Positions 25,061 through 32,851 of a DNA stretch of 34,588 bases are shown piece after piece (within the stretch, counting starts at the first letter, position 1; the number at the start of each line of letters is the position of its first letter). This stretch comes from Planctomycetota bacterium (GTDB lineage: Bacteria > Planctomycetota > Phycisphaerae > Tepidisphaerales > Tepidisphaeraceae). Made by a program: the position numbers and the translations under genes. The notes under the pieces are model-generated. The model saw only the letters and a program-made list of their open reading frames with translations, ran no database searches and was not told the origin of the DNA. The stretch covers positions 1-34,588 of the forward strand of contig JBCDCH010000041.1 of assembly GCA_039182125.1 (NCBI GenBank), in the 5' to 3' direction.

Positions 25061-27277
25061 TTAGAAAACGAACACGGCGAGAAGAATGACGGCCACACCG
25101 ACGAGCATGGCGTAGGCGTAACGCTGCAGATAACCCTGCTGCGTCGTGACCTTCATGAGGTACGCCGGTATCTGCGGCAAGAACGCGATGAGCCAGACCA
25201 AGCCACCGACGACGTACTTGTCCACGCCACCCAGCACTTTGCCCAACACCCGCAACGGCTCGACGATGACGCCCTGGTAAACCTGATCGACCCAGTACTT
25301 GCCGTCGAGGACCACCGTGAAGCCGCGGAGCTTGCCGGCAAGATTGTCGGCAGCACCACGCTCGTTGAGGTGCAGGAACCACGCGAGCCCGATGCCGGCA
25401 ACGGAGATCGCACCGGCGATGAGGAACGGCAACAGCTTGAACTTGTACTCCCCGTGCTGACCGAAGCCGTGCGGGTCGACCCCGGGGAATGCCACCGCCG
25501 CTTTCTCGTAACCGGCCAGGAACGACGGGCTGTGACCGAGGAAGTTGCCCAACGTGTGGACGCCCGGCAGATTCACGAAGCCGGCAAACAAAGCACCGAC
25601 CGCGAGGAGCACCAGCGGTGCGATCATGATCCACGGCTCATGGTTGTGATGAGCGTGATCATCGTGCCCGTGCCCATGATCGTCGTGGCCGTGGTCGTCG
25701 CCGTGGTGATCCGGGTGCGGTTCGCTCGACACCTGTTCCGGCCCTTCGAAGACGCGGAAGTACAGGCGAAACGTGTAGTACGCGGTCATAAACGCCGTCA
25801 GCGAGAGCACGAGCCAGAGAACGGTCTTGGGCCACCCGTCCCCGGCGTAGCTCGCATAGTGAATGATCTCGTCCTTGGAGAAGTACCCCGCCGTCAGCGG
25901 AAAGCCGGCCAGAGCGAGACAACCAATCAGGATGAGAATGCGGGTCTTGGGCAGTTGGTGCTTGAGGCCCGACATCTTCCGCATGTCGAGGTGGCCGAGC
26001 ATCGCGTGCATGACCACGCCGGAGCCAAGGAACAACAGCGCCTTGAAGAAAGCGTGGGTCGCCAAGTGGAACACGCCGGCCACCGGGGCCAGCACGCCGA
26101 CGCCGACGAACATGTAACCAAGCTGCGAGACGGTCGAATACGCGAAGACCTTCTTCAGATCGAACTGCCGAAGCGCGATCGTTGCGGCGAAGAGGCAGGT
26201 GAATGCCCCGACGGCGGTGATGGTGTATAGGGCGGCCGGGCTTCCGCTGAAGACGGGGCCGAGGCGGGCGATCATGTAGATGCCGGCCGTGACCATCGTC
26301 GCCGCGTGGATCAGGGCCGACACCGGCGTCGGGCCTTCCATCGCGTCGGGCAGCCAGACGTACAGCGGGAACTGGGCCGACTTGCCGAACGCACCGACCA
26401 TCAGGCAGAACGGGATCAGGTCGACCAGCCAGAGCTTGTCGGCCGCGACGTGGGCCGCGGGGTTGACGAACATGTCGATGAAACCGGCGGTCAACAGCGA
26501 GCCGTCCTCGGCGTACGTCGGGAAGTACTGCACCGTCCCGAAGCAGTAGAAGATCAGCATGATGCCGATCGCGAACCCGAAGTCGCCGACGCGGTTGACG
26601 AGGAACGCCTTCTTCGCCGCCTCGCGTGCCGCCGGCTTGTCGAAGTAGTAACCGATCAGCAGGTACGAACAGAGCCCCACGCCCTCCCAGCCGAGGTAGA
26701 GCAGGATGAGGTTGTTGCCCATGACCAGCAGGGTCATCGAGCAGATGAACAGGCCGAGGTACGCGAAGAATCGGTAGTAGCCGGCCTCGCCCTTCATGTA
26801 ACCAGCGGCGAAGACCGTGATCAGGAAGCCGATCCCGCAGACGACGCTGAGCATGATCGCCGAGAGCGGGTCGAAGAGCGCCCCGGCGGAGATTTCGAAG
26901 AAGCCGACCTCACCCGTCCCGGCGACCGAACCGCCCTTGTCGGCCTCGTCGCCAGCGGTGAACCATGTGTACCAGATCTCCTGGAACGCGACGGGGTTGG
27001 CCTTCTCGACCTTCGTCTCTTTGCCGGCTTCGGCGGCGACGTACTCGGCCGGCAGGCCTGCGGCGGCGTGGCCGTCGCCCTGCATCCCGGCCTCGCCGGT
27101 CGCGCCGATCATGGCGAAGAGGATCAGCAGCGAGGTCACCGCCGACCCACCCACGCTGAGCCAGATCGGCCAGTGCGACTGGCCCTTGAGCAGTTTCTTA
27201 CCGAAGAAGCCGGCCACGATCGCACCGAGCAACGGCAATATCGGGATCAGCCAAGAGATGTTCGCGAGTGATTCCAT
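25061..27277 (-). CDS. nuoL: NADH-quinone oxidoreductase subunit L
   Basis: A 738-residue antiporter-like subunit with the long lateral helix at its C-terminus. Signatures are YLGWEGVGLCSYLLIGYYF (key Glu), WLPDAMEGPTPVSALIHAATMVTAGIYMI and YFSKDEI. It is longer than many NuoL proteins because of an N-terminal loop insert (about 75-140) and a His/Asp-rich stretch at about 514-550 with around a dozen His residues, which could bind metal ions. It is cotranscribed with nuoK (24 bases upstream) and nuoM. Confidence 0.96.
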   Translation of the reverse strand: MESLANISWLIPILPLLGAIVAGFFGKKLLKGQSHWPIWLSVGGSAVTSLLILFAMIGATGEAGMQGDGHAAAGLPAEYVAAEAGKETKVEKANPVAFQEIWYTWFTAGDEADKGGSVAGTGEVGFFEISAGALFDPLSAIMLSVVCGIGFLITVFAAGYMKGEAGYYRFFAYLGLFICSMTLLVMGNNLILLYLGWEGVGLCSYLLIGYYFDKPAAREAAKKAFLVNRVGDFGFAIGIMLIFYCFGTVQYFPTYAEDGSLLTAGFIDMFVNPAAHVAADKLWLVDLIPFCLMVGAFGKSAQFPLYVWLPDAMEGPTPVSALIHAATMVTAGIYMIARLGPVFSGSPAALYTITAVGAFTCLFAATIALRQFDLKKVFAYSTVSQLGYMFVGVGVLAPVAGVFHLATHAFFKALLFLGSGVVMHAMLGHLDMRKMSGLKHQLPKTRILILIGCLALAGFPLTAGYFSKDEIIHYASYAGDGWPKTVLWLVLSLTAFMTAYYTFRLYFRVFEGPEQVSSEPHPDHHGDDHGHDDHGHGHDDHAHHNHEPWIMIAPLVLLAVGALFAGFVNLPGVHTLGNFLGHSPSFLAGYEKAAVAFPGVDPHGFGQHGEYKFKLLPFLIAGAISVAGIGLAWFLHLNERGAADNLAGKLRGFTVVLDGKYWVDQVYQGVIVEPLRVLGKVLGGVDKYVVGGLVWLIAFLPQIPAYLMKVTTQQGYLQRYAYAMLVGVAVILLAVFVF

Positions 27278-27301
27278 GAGAGCTTGCGAAGGAGAGTGGA
27301 C

Positions 27302-27619
27302 TTACCCGCGAAGTTCCCGCCACGCCTCGGCGTCGACGGTCGGTTTCTGCTTGAACAACAACACCACGATGCCCAGCGCCAACGACGCCTCGGCCGCGGC
27401 GATCACGAGAATGAAGATCACGAACGCCTGCCCCGCGAGATTGCCGTGATATGCGGCGAACGCGATCAGGTTGATGGCCACGCCCTGGAACATCAGCTCG
27501 GTGCAGAGGAACATCGTGATAAGGTTCCGCCGACACATAAAGCCGATCATCCCCAATGCGAACATGATCCCGCCCACGGCGAGATAGTGCATGAGACCGA
27601 GTTGGGTGAAAGTGTCCAT
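27302..27619 (-). CDS. nuoK: NADH-quinone oxidoreductase subunit K
   Basis: A 105-residue protein with three membrane helices. The two conserved membrane Glu residues are E41 (CTELMFQGVAINLIAF) and E77 (AAAEASLALGIVVLLFK). It starts at ATG 27619, separated from nuoJ by a 108-base gap that is filled by a palindromic element. Confidence 0.97.
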   Translation of the reverse strand: MDTFTQLGLMHYLAVGGIMFALGMIGFMCRRNLITMFLCTELMFQGVAINLIAFAAYHGNLAGQAFVIFILVIAAAEASLALGIVVLLFKQKPTVDAEAWRELRG

Positions 27620-27630
27620 GGGAGAAGGCG

Positions 27631-27725
27631 CTAGGGGTTAGGCGCTAGGCGCTAGGTCTCATTCGGAAGTCGGCGTTGCTCGTTACTACGGCCCTAGCGC
27701 CTAACTCCTAGCGCCTAGCCCCTAA
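27631..27725. repeat. Palindromic element B (GGCGCTAGG-type) inside the nuo operon
   Basis: The left arm 27631-27656 is built of tandem CTAGGGGTTAGGCGCTAGG-like units, and the right arm 27692-27725 is its inverted counterpart (CCTAGCGCCTAGCCCCTAA). Aligned cores match at 17 of 19 positions. The 35-base centre is not repetitive. It occupies most of the nuoJ-nuoK gap. The motif CTAGGCGC also occurs in the centre of element A at 423-498. Each arm is itself repetitive, so several folded forms are possible. Confidence 0.8.
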
Positions 27726-27727
27726 GT

Positions 27728-28810
27728 TCACGTCTGCGGGTACGCCTTCTGGCGCGGATTGCTGGTGCCACGGATCGGCAGGGAGTTCGGATTGTCCTCG
27801 ATCGGCGTGTGCGGCGTGCTGACCACGTCGCGGGTGAGCCCATCGCCGGGCGTGTAGCGGTCGTGCTCGGGGAGGATGACCTTTTTCCGCGCGATCACGA
27901 TCGCACCGATCATCGCCACGGTCAGGATCAGCCCCGCGACCTGTAGGGCGACGACCTGGTTACTGAACAAATACACGCCCAGTTCCTGCGTCTGGCCACG
28001 CACGATCGGGGCGGCCTGCACATCGACCGAGCCGACCGCCGCGAGCGACTCGCCGCCGTCAACGACCGGGGCATAAGGATTCAAAGCCAACGGCCCGTTC
28101 CGTTCGACGGTCTGCGGGGCCTTGGCGAATACGAGAAAAAGAATCAGGCCGGCAATCGTGAACCCCGTCGCCGAGGCGATCAGCGGCATGCGGGCGTTGG
28201 CGTCGTGGTCGGCGAGAAACTCTCGCACGGCCCCTTCGCGGTCCGTCCCGCGATCCACGCCGGCGTCGGCCGCGAGCATGATCACGAACGTGTAAGTCAC
28301 GAGGATCGCCCCTGCATAAATCGTGACCAACGCGGCCGCCAGAAACTCTGCAGTCAGCAGGATGAACAGCCCCGCCGACGCGAAGATCGTCATCACGAAC
28401 CAAAGAGCGGAGTAGACCGGCTTCGGGTGCGTGATCACACGCACCGACGAGGCGAGTGCCAGGATCGCGAAGATCCAGAAGTACGGCCCCATGCCGAAGA
28501 AACCCCACACGCCGGTGCCTTCGAGCGATGCCGTGTAGTTCAACACGTTTCCGAGCAGCACCACGAACGCGACAAGCACCGACAGCCCGGCGACCTTGGT
28601 GCGGATACTCCCTTTCGGGGCACGCTTGGGCAGCAGGAATGCGGTGAACAAGCCCGCGACCGCACAACAAATCAGAATCACCGACGGTGCGACGACCGGG
28701 GCGTACAGAGCAGTTCCGTCACGCCAGACTGCGGTCGACGGGGCGGAAGCTAGGGCAAGGCAAAAGTCGTCCATCGCGTAGGCGGCGATACTAGCCACCG
28801 CCCCAGACAT
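27728..28810 (-). CDS. nuoJ: NADH-quinone oxidoreductase subunit J, extended N-terminus
   Basis: A 360-residue protein from ATG 28810. The NuoJ core begins near residue 105 (PYFWIFAILALASSVRVITHPKPVYSALWFV and LTAEFLAAALVTIYAGAILVTYTFVIML), with a later membrane segment near QVVALQVAGLILTVAMIGAIVI. The first hundred residues hold two extra hydrophobic segments not found in the usual ~180-200 residue NuoJ. The C-terminal tail is hydrophilic. TTG 28873 upstream is an alternative start adding 21 residues; ATG 28774 is a shorter one. It is the first nuo gene of the cluster, just after xseB. Confidence 0.88.
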   Translation of the reverse strand: MSGAVASIAAYAMDDFCLALASAPSTAVWRDGTALYAPVVAPSVILICCAVAGLFTAFLLPKRAPKGSIRTKVAGLSVLVAFVVLLGNVLNYTASLEGTGVWGFFGMGPYFWIFAILALASSVRVITHPKPVYSALWFVMTIFASAGLFILLTAEFLAAALVTIYAGAILVTYTFVIMLAADAGVDRGTDREGAVREFLADHDANARMPLIASATGFTIAGLILFLVFAKAPQTVERNGPLALNPYAPVVDGGESLAAVGSVDVQAAPIVRGQTQELGVYLFSNQVVALQVAGLILTVAMIGAIVIARKKVILPEHDRYTPGDGLTRDVVSTPHTPIEDNPNSLPIRGTSNPRQKAYPQT

Positions 28811-28896
28811 CGCAACTTCGCTCGTGACGAACTTCACAATCTCCACGACCCCCGTGCCCGGGCGATCAACCAATCCGCCTTCCGGCGGTGTGCCGG

Positions 28897-29145
28897 TTAC
28901 TCCACATCCCCCGCGACGAGCTTGCCGTCGGGGCCTTTGGTCAGCGTCTCGATCCGCTTCTCCGCCTTGTCCAACACCGACTGGCAGTGGGCGAGCAGCC
29001 GATTGCCACGCTCGAATTTGGCCAACGACTCTTCGAGCGTCACGTCGCCCTGCTCGATCGCGTTGAGAATTTCCTCCGCTTCGGCGAGCGCGTCTTCGAA
29101 GTTCGCGGGCAGGTCGGCATCCGTGGCTGTGGTGTCCTTGGCCAT
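28897..29145 (-). CDS. xseB: Exodeoxyribonuclease VII small subunit
   Basis: An 82-residue helical protein with the XseB pattern NFEDALAEAEEILNAIEQGDVTLEESLAKFERGNRLLAHCQSVLDKAEKRIE. XseB binds many copies of XseA to form exonuclease VII, which degrades single-stranded DNA. ATG 29145 is chosen (nine codons inside the open frame), giving the usual length and leaving 53 bases to divergent egtB. xseA is not in the window. It is transcribed in the same direction as nuoJ and may share its transcript. Confidence 0.93.
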   Translation of the reverse strand: MAKDTTATDADLPANFEDALAEAEEILNAIEQGDVTLEESLAKFERGNRLLAHCQSVLDKAEKRIETLTKGPDGKLVAGDVE

Positions 29146-29198
29146 CGCTTTGAGTCTAAGCGCTGCACACACGGTCGGTGTACGGTAACATCCTCAAC

Positions 29199-30521
29199 AT
29201 GACCCTGATGACCGAGACCCCCACTGACGCCCGCCCGGTCGACGGCGGCACCCCGCCCGATACCGACTTCAAAACCCGATACACCACCGTTCGCAAAGCG
29301 ACCACCGACTTCTGCGAACCCCTCTGCCCGGAGGATTTCGTCGTTCAGACGATGCAGGACGTCTCGCCCACCAAGTGGCACCTGGCCCACACCAGCTGGT
29401 TCTTCGAGACCTTCCTCCTCTCGCCCCACCTCCCCGGCTATCGCGAGAAACATCCGCTCTACAACTATCTGTTCAACAGCTACTACGTCTCGGTCGGCGA
29501 TCGACACTGTCGCATCGCGCGCGGGAACATCTCCCGCCCCACCGTGGACGAGGTCTTCGAGTACCGCCGGTACGTCGACGAGCACATGCATCGACTCATC
29601 GACGCGGGACTCACCGACGAGACGGCCGCACTCGTCGAACTCGGGCTACACCATGAGCAACAGCACCAGGAGCTGATGGTCACCGACCTCAAGCACGTGC
29701 TCAGTGCGAACCCGCTCTACCCGGTCTACCGCGAGCTCGCCGACCCACCGCTCGGCAAGCCCGCACCGTTCTCGTTCGTGCCGTTCGAGGAAGGCGTGTA
29801 CCCGATCGGGCATCACGCCGAGGAAGACTGTCGGTTCTGCTACGACAACGAAACGCCTCGGCATCGGGTGTTTCTCGAGCCGTTCGCGCTGGCCGACCGG
29901 CCGTTGCTCAACGCCGACGTGATCGCCTTCATCGAGGACGGCGGCTACGACACCGCGAACCTCTGGCTCTCGGCCGCTTGGGCGCAGATCAACGCCGACC
30001 CCAAGGACTGGAAGCAGCCGCTCTACTGGGACAAGGTCGACGGCGTTTGGCACCACTTCACGCTCCACGGCTTCGTCCCGGTCGACCCCGCCGAGATCGC
30101 CTGCCACCTCTCCTACTACGAAGCTGACGCGATCGCGCGTTGGATGGACTACCGCCTGCCGACCGAGTTCGAGTGGGAAGTCGCCTGCAACCAGGCCGGT
30201 GAGATGGACGGCGTCTTCGCCGATGACAAGCGTTTCCACCCCGGACGCGCACCCGATCTCAAATCTCCAATCTCAAACCTCAAATCCGCCCTCGGCGGCG
30301 TGTGGGAATGGACCCAATCGCAGTACACCGCCTACCCCGGCTATCGCAGCCTGCCCGGCGCGATCGGTGAGTACAACGGCAAGTTCATGGCCAACCAGTT
30401 CGTGCTCCGCGGCGGCTCCTGTGCGACGCCCCGCAGCCACATACGACCGACCTACCGCAACTTCTTCCCCGCCGACGCCCGTTGGCAGTTCAGCGGAGCA
30501 CGTCTGGCCAAGAGTCTCTGA
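29199..30521 (+). CDS. egtB: Ergothioneine biosynthesis sulfoxide synthase EgtB
   Basis: A 440-residue non-heme iron enzyme joining a sulfur donor to hercynine. An N-terminal DinB-like domain (about 30-185) holds the iron ligands: His in KWHLAHTSWFFE (residues 61-64) and the HX3HXE motif at H152-H156-E158. A formylglycine-generating-enzyme-type domain follows, ending with GEYNGKFM, VLRGGSCATPRSHIRPTYRNFFP and RWQFSGARLA. A heptanucleotide repeat at 30258-30285 encodes the odd linker DLKSPISNLKS between the two halves of the C-terminal domain. ATG 29199 is preferred; 29178 is possible. egtD follows 84 bases later. No egtA, egtC or egtE is seen nearby, so donor choice (cysteine or gamma-glutamylcysteine) is open. 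Confidence 0.95.
   Translation: MTLMTETPTDARPVDGGTPPDTDFKTRYTTVRKATTDFCEPLCPEDFVVQTMQDVSPTKWHLAHTSWFFETFLLSPHLPGYREKHPLYNYLFNSYYVSVGDRHCRIARGNISRPTVDEVFEYRRYVDEHMHRLIDAGLTDETAALVELGLHHEQQHQELMVTDLKHVLSANPLYPVYRELADPPLGKPAPFSFVPFEEGVYPIGHHAEEDCRFCYDNETPRHRVFLEPFALADRPLLNADVIAFIEDGGYDTANLWLSAAWAQINADPKDWKQPLYWDKVDGVWHHFTLHGFVPVDPAEIACHLSYYEADAIARWMDYRLPTEFEWEVACNQAGEMDGVFADDKRFHPGRAPDLKSPISNLKSALGGVWEWTQSQYTAYPGYRSLPGAIGEYNGKFMANQFVLRGGSCATPRSHIRPTYRNFFPADARWQFSGARLAKSL
30258..30285 (+). repeat. Heptanucleotide tandem repeat (CTCAAAT)4 in egtB
   Basis: Four consecutive seven-base units, CTCAAAT, CTCCAAT, CTCAAAC and CTCAAAT, in an AT-rich patch inside a GC-rich gene. Because 28 bases is not a multiple of three, copy changes would shift the frame. 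It encodes part of DLKSPISNLKS. Confidence 0.85.
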
Positions 30522-30605
30522 CATTTCACGCAATCACAACCAATCCGACCGAGGCAGCCGCTAAGGTCCTTCCGACGAACGCAGTACCCCGTCGCCCATT
30601 ACACG

Positions 30606-31544
30606 ATGCCCACAACCGCCCCGAAGACCCTCCTCGACGAAGTATGTGATTCTCTTTGCTCGGATCGGCCGCACCTGCCGTGCAAGCTGCTCTACGACGA
30701 CGCCGGCAGTGAACTGTTCGAGCGCATCTGCGACCAGCCCGAGTACTACCAGACGCGAACCGAGCAAAAGATCCTCCGCGACAACGCGCGGTCAATCGCC
30801 GACGAGGTCGGCCCGGACGCGGTGCTCGTCGAGTACGGAGCCGGCAGCGGCGTGAAGACCGAAACGGTTCTCGGGGCGATGCGGGACTGCGCGGGGTATG
30901 TGCCGCTGGACATCAGCACATGGATGCTCGACACCTGCGCGGGGCATTTGCGGCCGAAGTTCCCCGAGCTGCGGATCGAGCCGGTGCGGGCGGACTACAC
31001 GCAGCCGGTCACGCTGCCTGACACCGTCGATGACGCGGACAACGTCGTCGCGTTCTTTCCCGGCGGCACCATTGGCAACTTCACCCCGCCCAAGGCCACG
31101 CGCTTCCTGGCCAACATCGCCAGCACCGTCGGCGGCGGTGGTGGCCTGCTCATCGGCTTTGACCTGCGCAAGGATCCGCTGACCCTCCACGCCGCCTACA
31201 ACGATGCGGCCGGCGTCACCGCGGAGTTCAACCTCAACCTCCTACGTCGCCTCAACCGCGAACTCGACGCCGACTTCGACCCCGAGCTCTGGCGGCACTA
31301 TGCCCCCTACAACCCCGGCAAGGGCCGCATCGAAATGCATCTGGTCTCGCTCGCACACCAGACCGTCACCATCGGCAACCGCCCGTTCCACTTCCGTCGA
31401 GGCGAATCCATCCACACCGAGAACAGCTACAAGTACACCCGCCCCGGCTTCGCCGAAGTCGCCGACGACGCCGGTTGGGACGTCCAACACACCTGGGTGG
31501 ACCAGAACGAACTCTTTTGCGTCGAGTACCTCACCGCACGGTGA
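30606..31544 (+). CDS. egtD: L-histidine N-alpha-methyltransferase EgtD
   Basis: A 312-residue SAM-dependent enzyme that makes hercynine from histidine by three methylations, the first step of ergothioneine synthesis. The EgtD-type start LLYDDAGSELFERICDQPEYYQTRTE is clear. The SAM motif is VEYGAGSGVKTE (GAGSG at 78-82), then FFPGGTIGNF, and the substrate-binding C-terminal stretch IHTENSYKYT, whose Glu and Ser match those that bind histidine in characterised EgtD. Start ATG 30606. It lies directly downstream of egtB on the same strand. Confidence 0.96.
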   Translation: MPTTAPKTLLDEVCDSLCSDRPHLPCKLLYDDAGSELFERICDQPEYYQTRTEQKILRDNARSIADEVGPDAVLVEYGAGSGVKTETVLGAMRDCAGYVPLDISTWMLDTCAGHLRPKFPELRIEPVRADYTQPVTLPDTVDDADNVVAFFPGGTIGNFTPPKATRFLANIASTVGGGGGLLIGFDLRKDPLTLHAAYNDAAGVTAEFNLNLLRRLNRELDADFDPELWRHYAPYNPGKGRIEMHLVSLAHQTVTIGNRPFHFRRGESIHTENSYKYTRPGFAEVADDAGWDVQHTWVDQNELFCVEYLTAR

Positions 31545-31584
31545 TTTTGACACGCAGCGGCGTGGTCTCTTTAGTGATCGTGCC

Positions 31585-32163
31585 GTGGATATCGACGCCC
31601 TCCGCCAAGACCTCACGATCGACACGAACCTCCACGGTCACGACCTGACCTTCCGCTCCCACTACGGTCTCTTCTCCCCGAAGAAGATCGACGACGGCAC
31701 ACGGATCATGCTCGACCACTTCGATGTCGAGCCGGCACACGACAACTTCGACCTGGGCTGCGGATACGGGCCGATCGGACTGACCCTCGCCGCGGATGCC
31801 CCGGACGGCAAGACGGTCATGGTCGATCGCGACTTCCTCGCCGTCGACTACGCCAATCGCAACGCGCAGCTCAACGGCATCGCCAACGTTACCGCCCAAC
31901 TCGGCAACGGCTTCGACGGCCTGCCCAACGACCAGCGCTTCGACAACGTCGTCTCCAACCTCCCCGCCAAGACCGGCGGCGAGTTGCTCACCGTCCTGCT
32001 CCACGACGCCCACGCCCGCCTCCGCCCCGGCGGTCGGCTCTGCGTCGTCACCGTGACCGGCCTGCGGCGGTTCATCCAACGCCACATGACCGCACGCTTC
32101 GGCAACTACGACAAGCTCAAGCAGGGAAAAACCCACACCGTCGCATTAGCCGTGAAAGAATGA
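31585..32163 (+). CDS. RsmC/RlmG-like class I SAM methyltransferase
   Basis: A 192-residue Rossmann methyltransferase. Motif I is DLGCGYGPIGL (GCGYG at 58-62), the pre-motif FRSHYGLFSPKKIDDGT is typical of RsmC-like rRNA guanine methyltransferases, and the catalytic-loop region reads VVSNLPAKTGGELL, where RsmC has SNPPFH. The C-terminus is KQGKTHTVALAVKE. This single-domain form resembles YbxB rather than two-domain RsmC. The start is uncertain: GTG 31585 fits the beginning of homology, 40 bases after egtD, and no clear Shine-Dalgarno site is seen. rRNA or other small substrate is inferred only by family. Confidence 0.85.
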   Translation: MDIDALRQDLTIDTNLHGHDLTFRSHYGLFSPKKIDDGTRIMLDHFDVEPAHDNFDLGCGYGPIGLTLAADAPDGKTVMVDRDFLAVDYANRNAQLNGIANVTAQLGNGFDGLPNDQRFDNVVSNLPAKTGGELLTVLLHDAHARLRPGGRLCVVTVTGLRRFIQRHMTARFGNYDKLKQGKTHTVALAVKE

Positions 32164-32194
32164 GCGTTGGCGCGCCGCTTGCACCACCTATGGC

Positions 32195-32791
32195 ATGGGC
32201 AAAGACGCCAGCGATTACGAAGACAAGTACACCAAGCCCAAGCTCCGCGCGAAGCTGAAGAAGGAAATCAAGGCCTCCGACAAGGGCGGCGAGCGGGGCG
32301 AATGGTCCGCACGCAAGTCCCAGCTGCTCGTCCAAGAGTACTAAAAACAAGGCGGCGGGTACAAGGACGACGACGAGCTGACCGAGGACCAGGAGTCGCT
32401 CAAGAAGTGGACCGACGAGAACTGGCAAACCATCGACGGCGAAGCCGACGCCGACCTGCCCGACGGCGGCAAGAAGCGCTACCTGCCCGAGAAAGCGTGG
32501 GACCTGCTCAGCGAGGAAGAAAAGGAAAAGACCGAGCGGAAGAAGGAAAACGAAGGGGCCGAGGGGGCGAAGCAGTTCGTCGAAAACACCGTCGCGGCGA
32601 AGGCTGCACGGAAGTTCGTCAGCCACGGCGATGCATCGGACCTCTCGGCCGACCAGCTCGAACGCCTGACCAAGGACGAGCTCTACGACATCGCCAAGGA
32701 CGAAGACATCGACGGCCGCAGCAAGATGGACAAATCCGAACTCGCCGAGGCGATCGAGGAGCACACTCGAATCGACTCGTCGCCGGTCTAA
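32195..32791 (+). pseudogene. DUF5872-like gene interrupted by an in-frame TAA
   Basis: From ATG 32195 the frame encodes 49 residues (ending GEWSARKSQLLVQEY) to TAA 32342-32344. The same frame then continues with KQGGGYKDDDELTEDQESLKKW, NWQTIDGEAD, GGKKRYLPEKAWDLLSEEEKE and KQFVENTVAAKAARKFV to TAA 32789-32791. In my memory of DUF5872 proteins, 'SARKSQLL..EY' joins directly to '[EK]K.GGGYK' and 'KRYLPEKAW', so the homology crosses the stop without a frameshift; a single change (TAA for AAA or GAA) explains it. The last 40 residues (LTKDELYDIAKDEDIDGRSKMDKSELAEAI) look like a Rho_N/SAP-type helical module. It is either a recent pseudogene, a readthrough gene or an assembly error. Cytoplasmic, Lys/Glu-rich, function unknown. 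Confidence 0.75.
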
Positions 32792-32851
32792 ACAAAGCCG
32801 GATTCTCTAAGCGCCATCCGCTGGCCCTGCGCCGCCGGGCGGCGTTAGACT

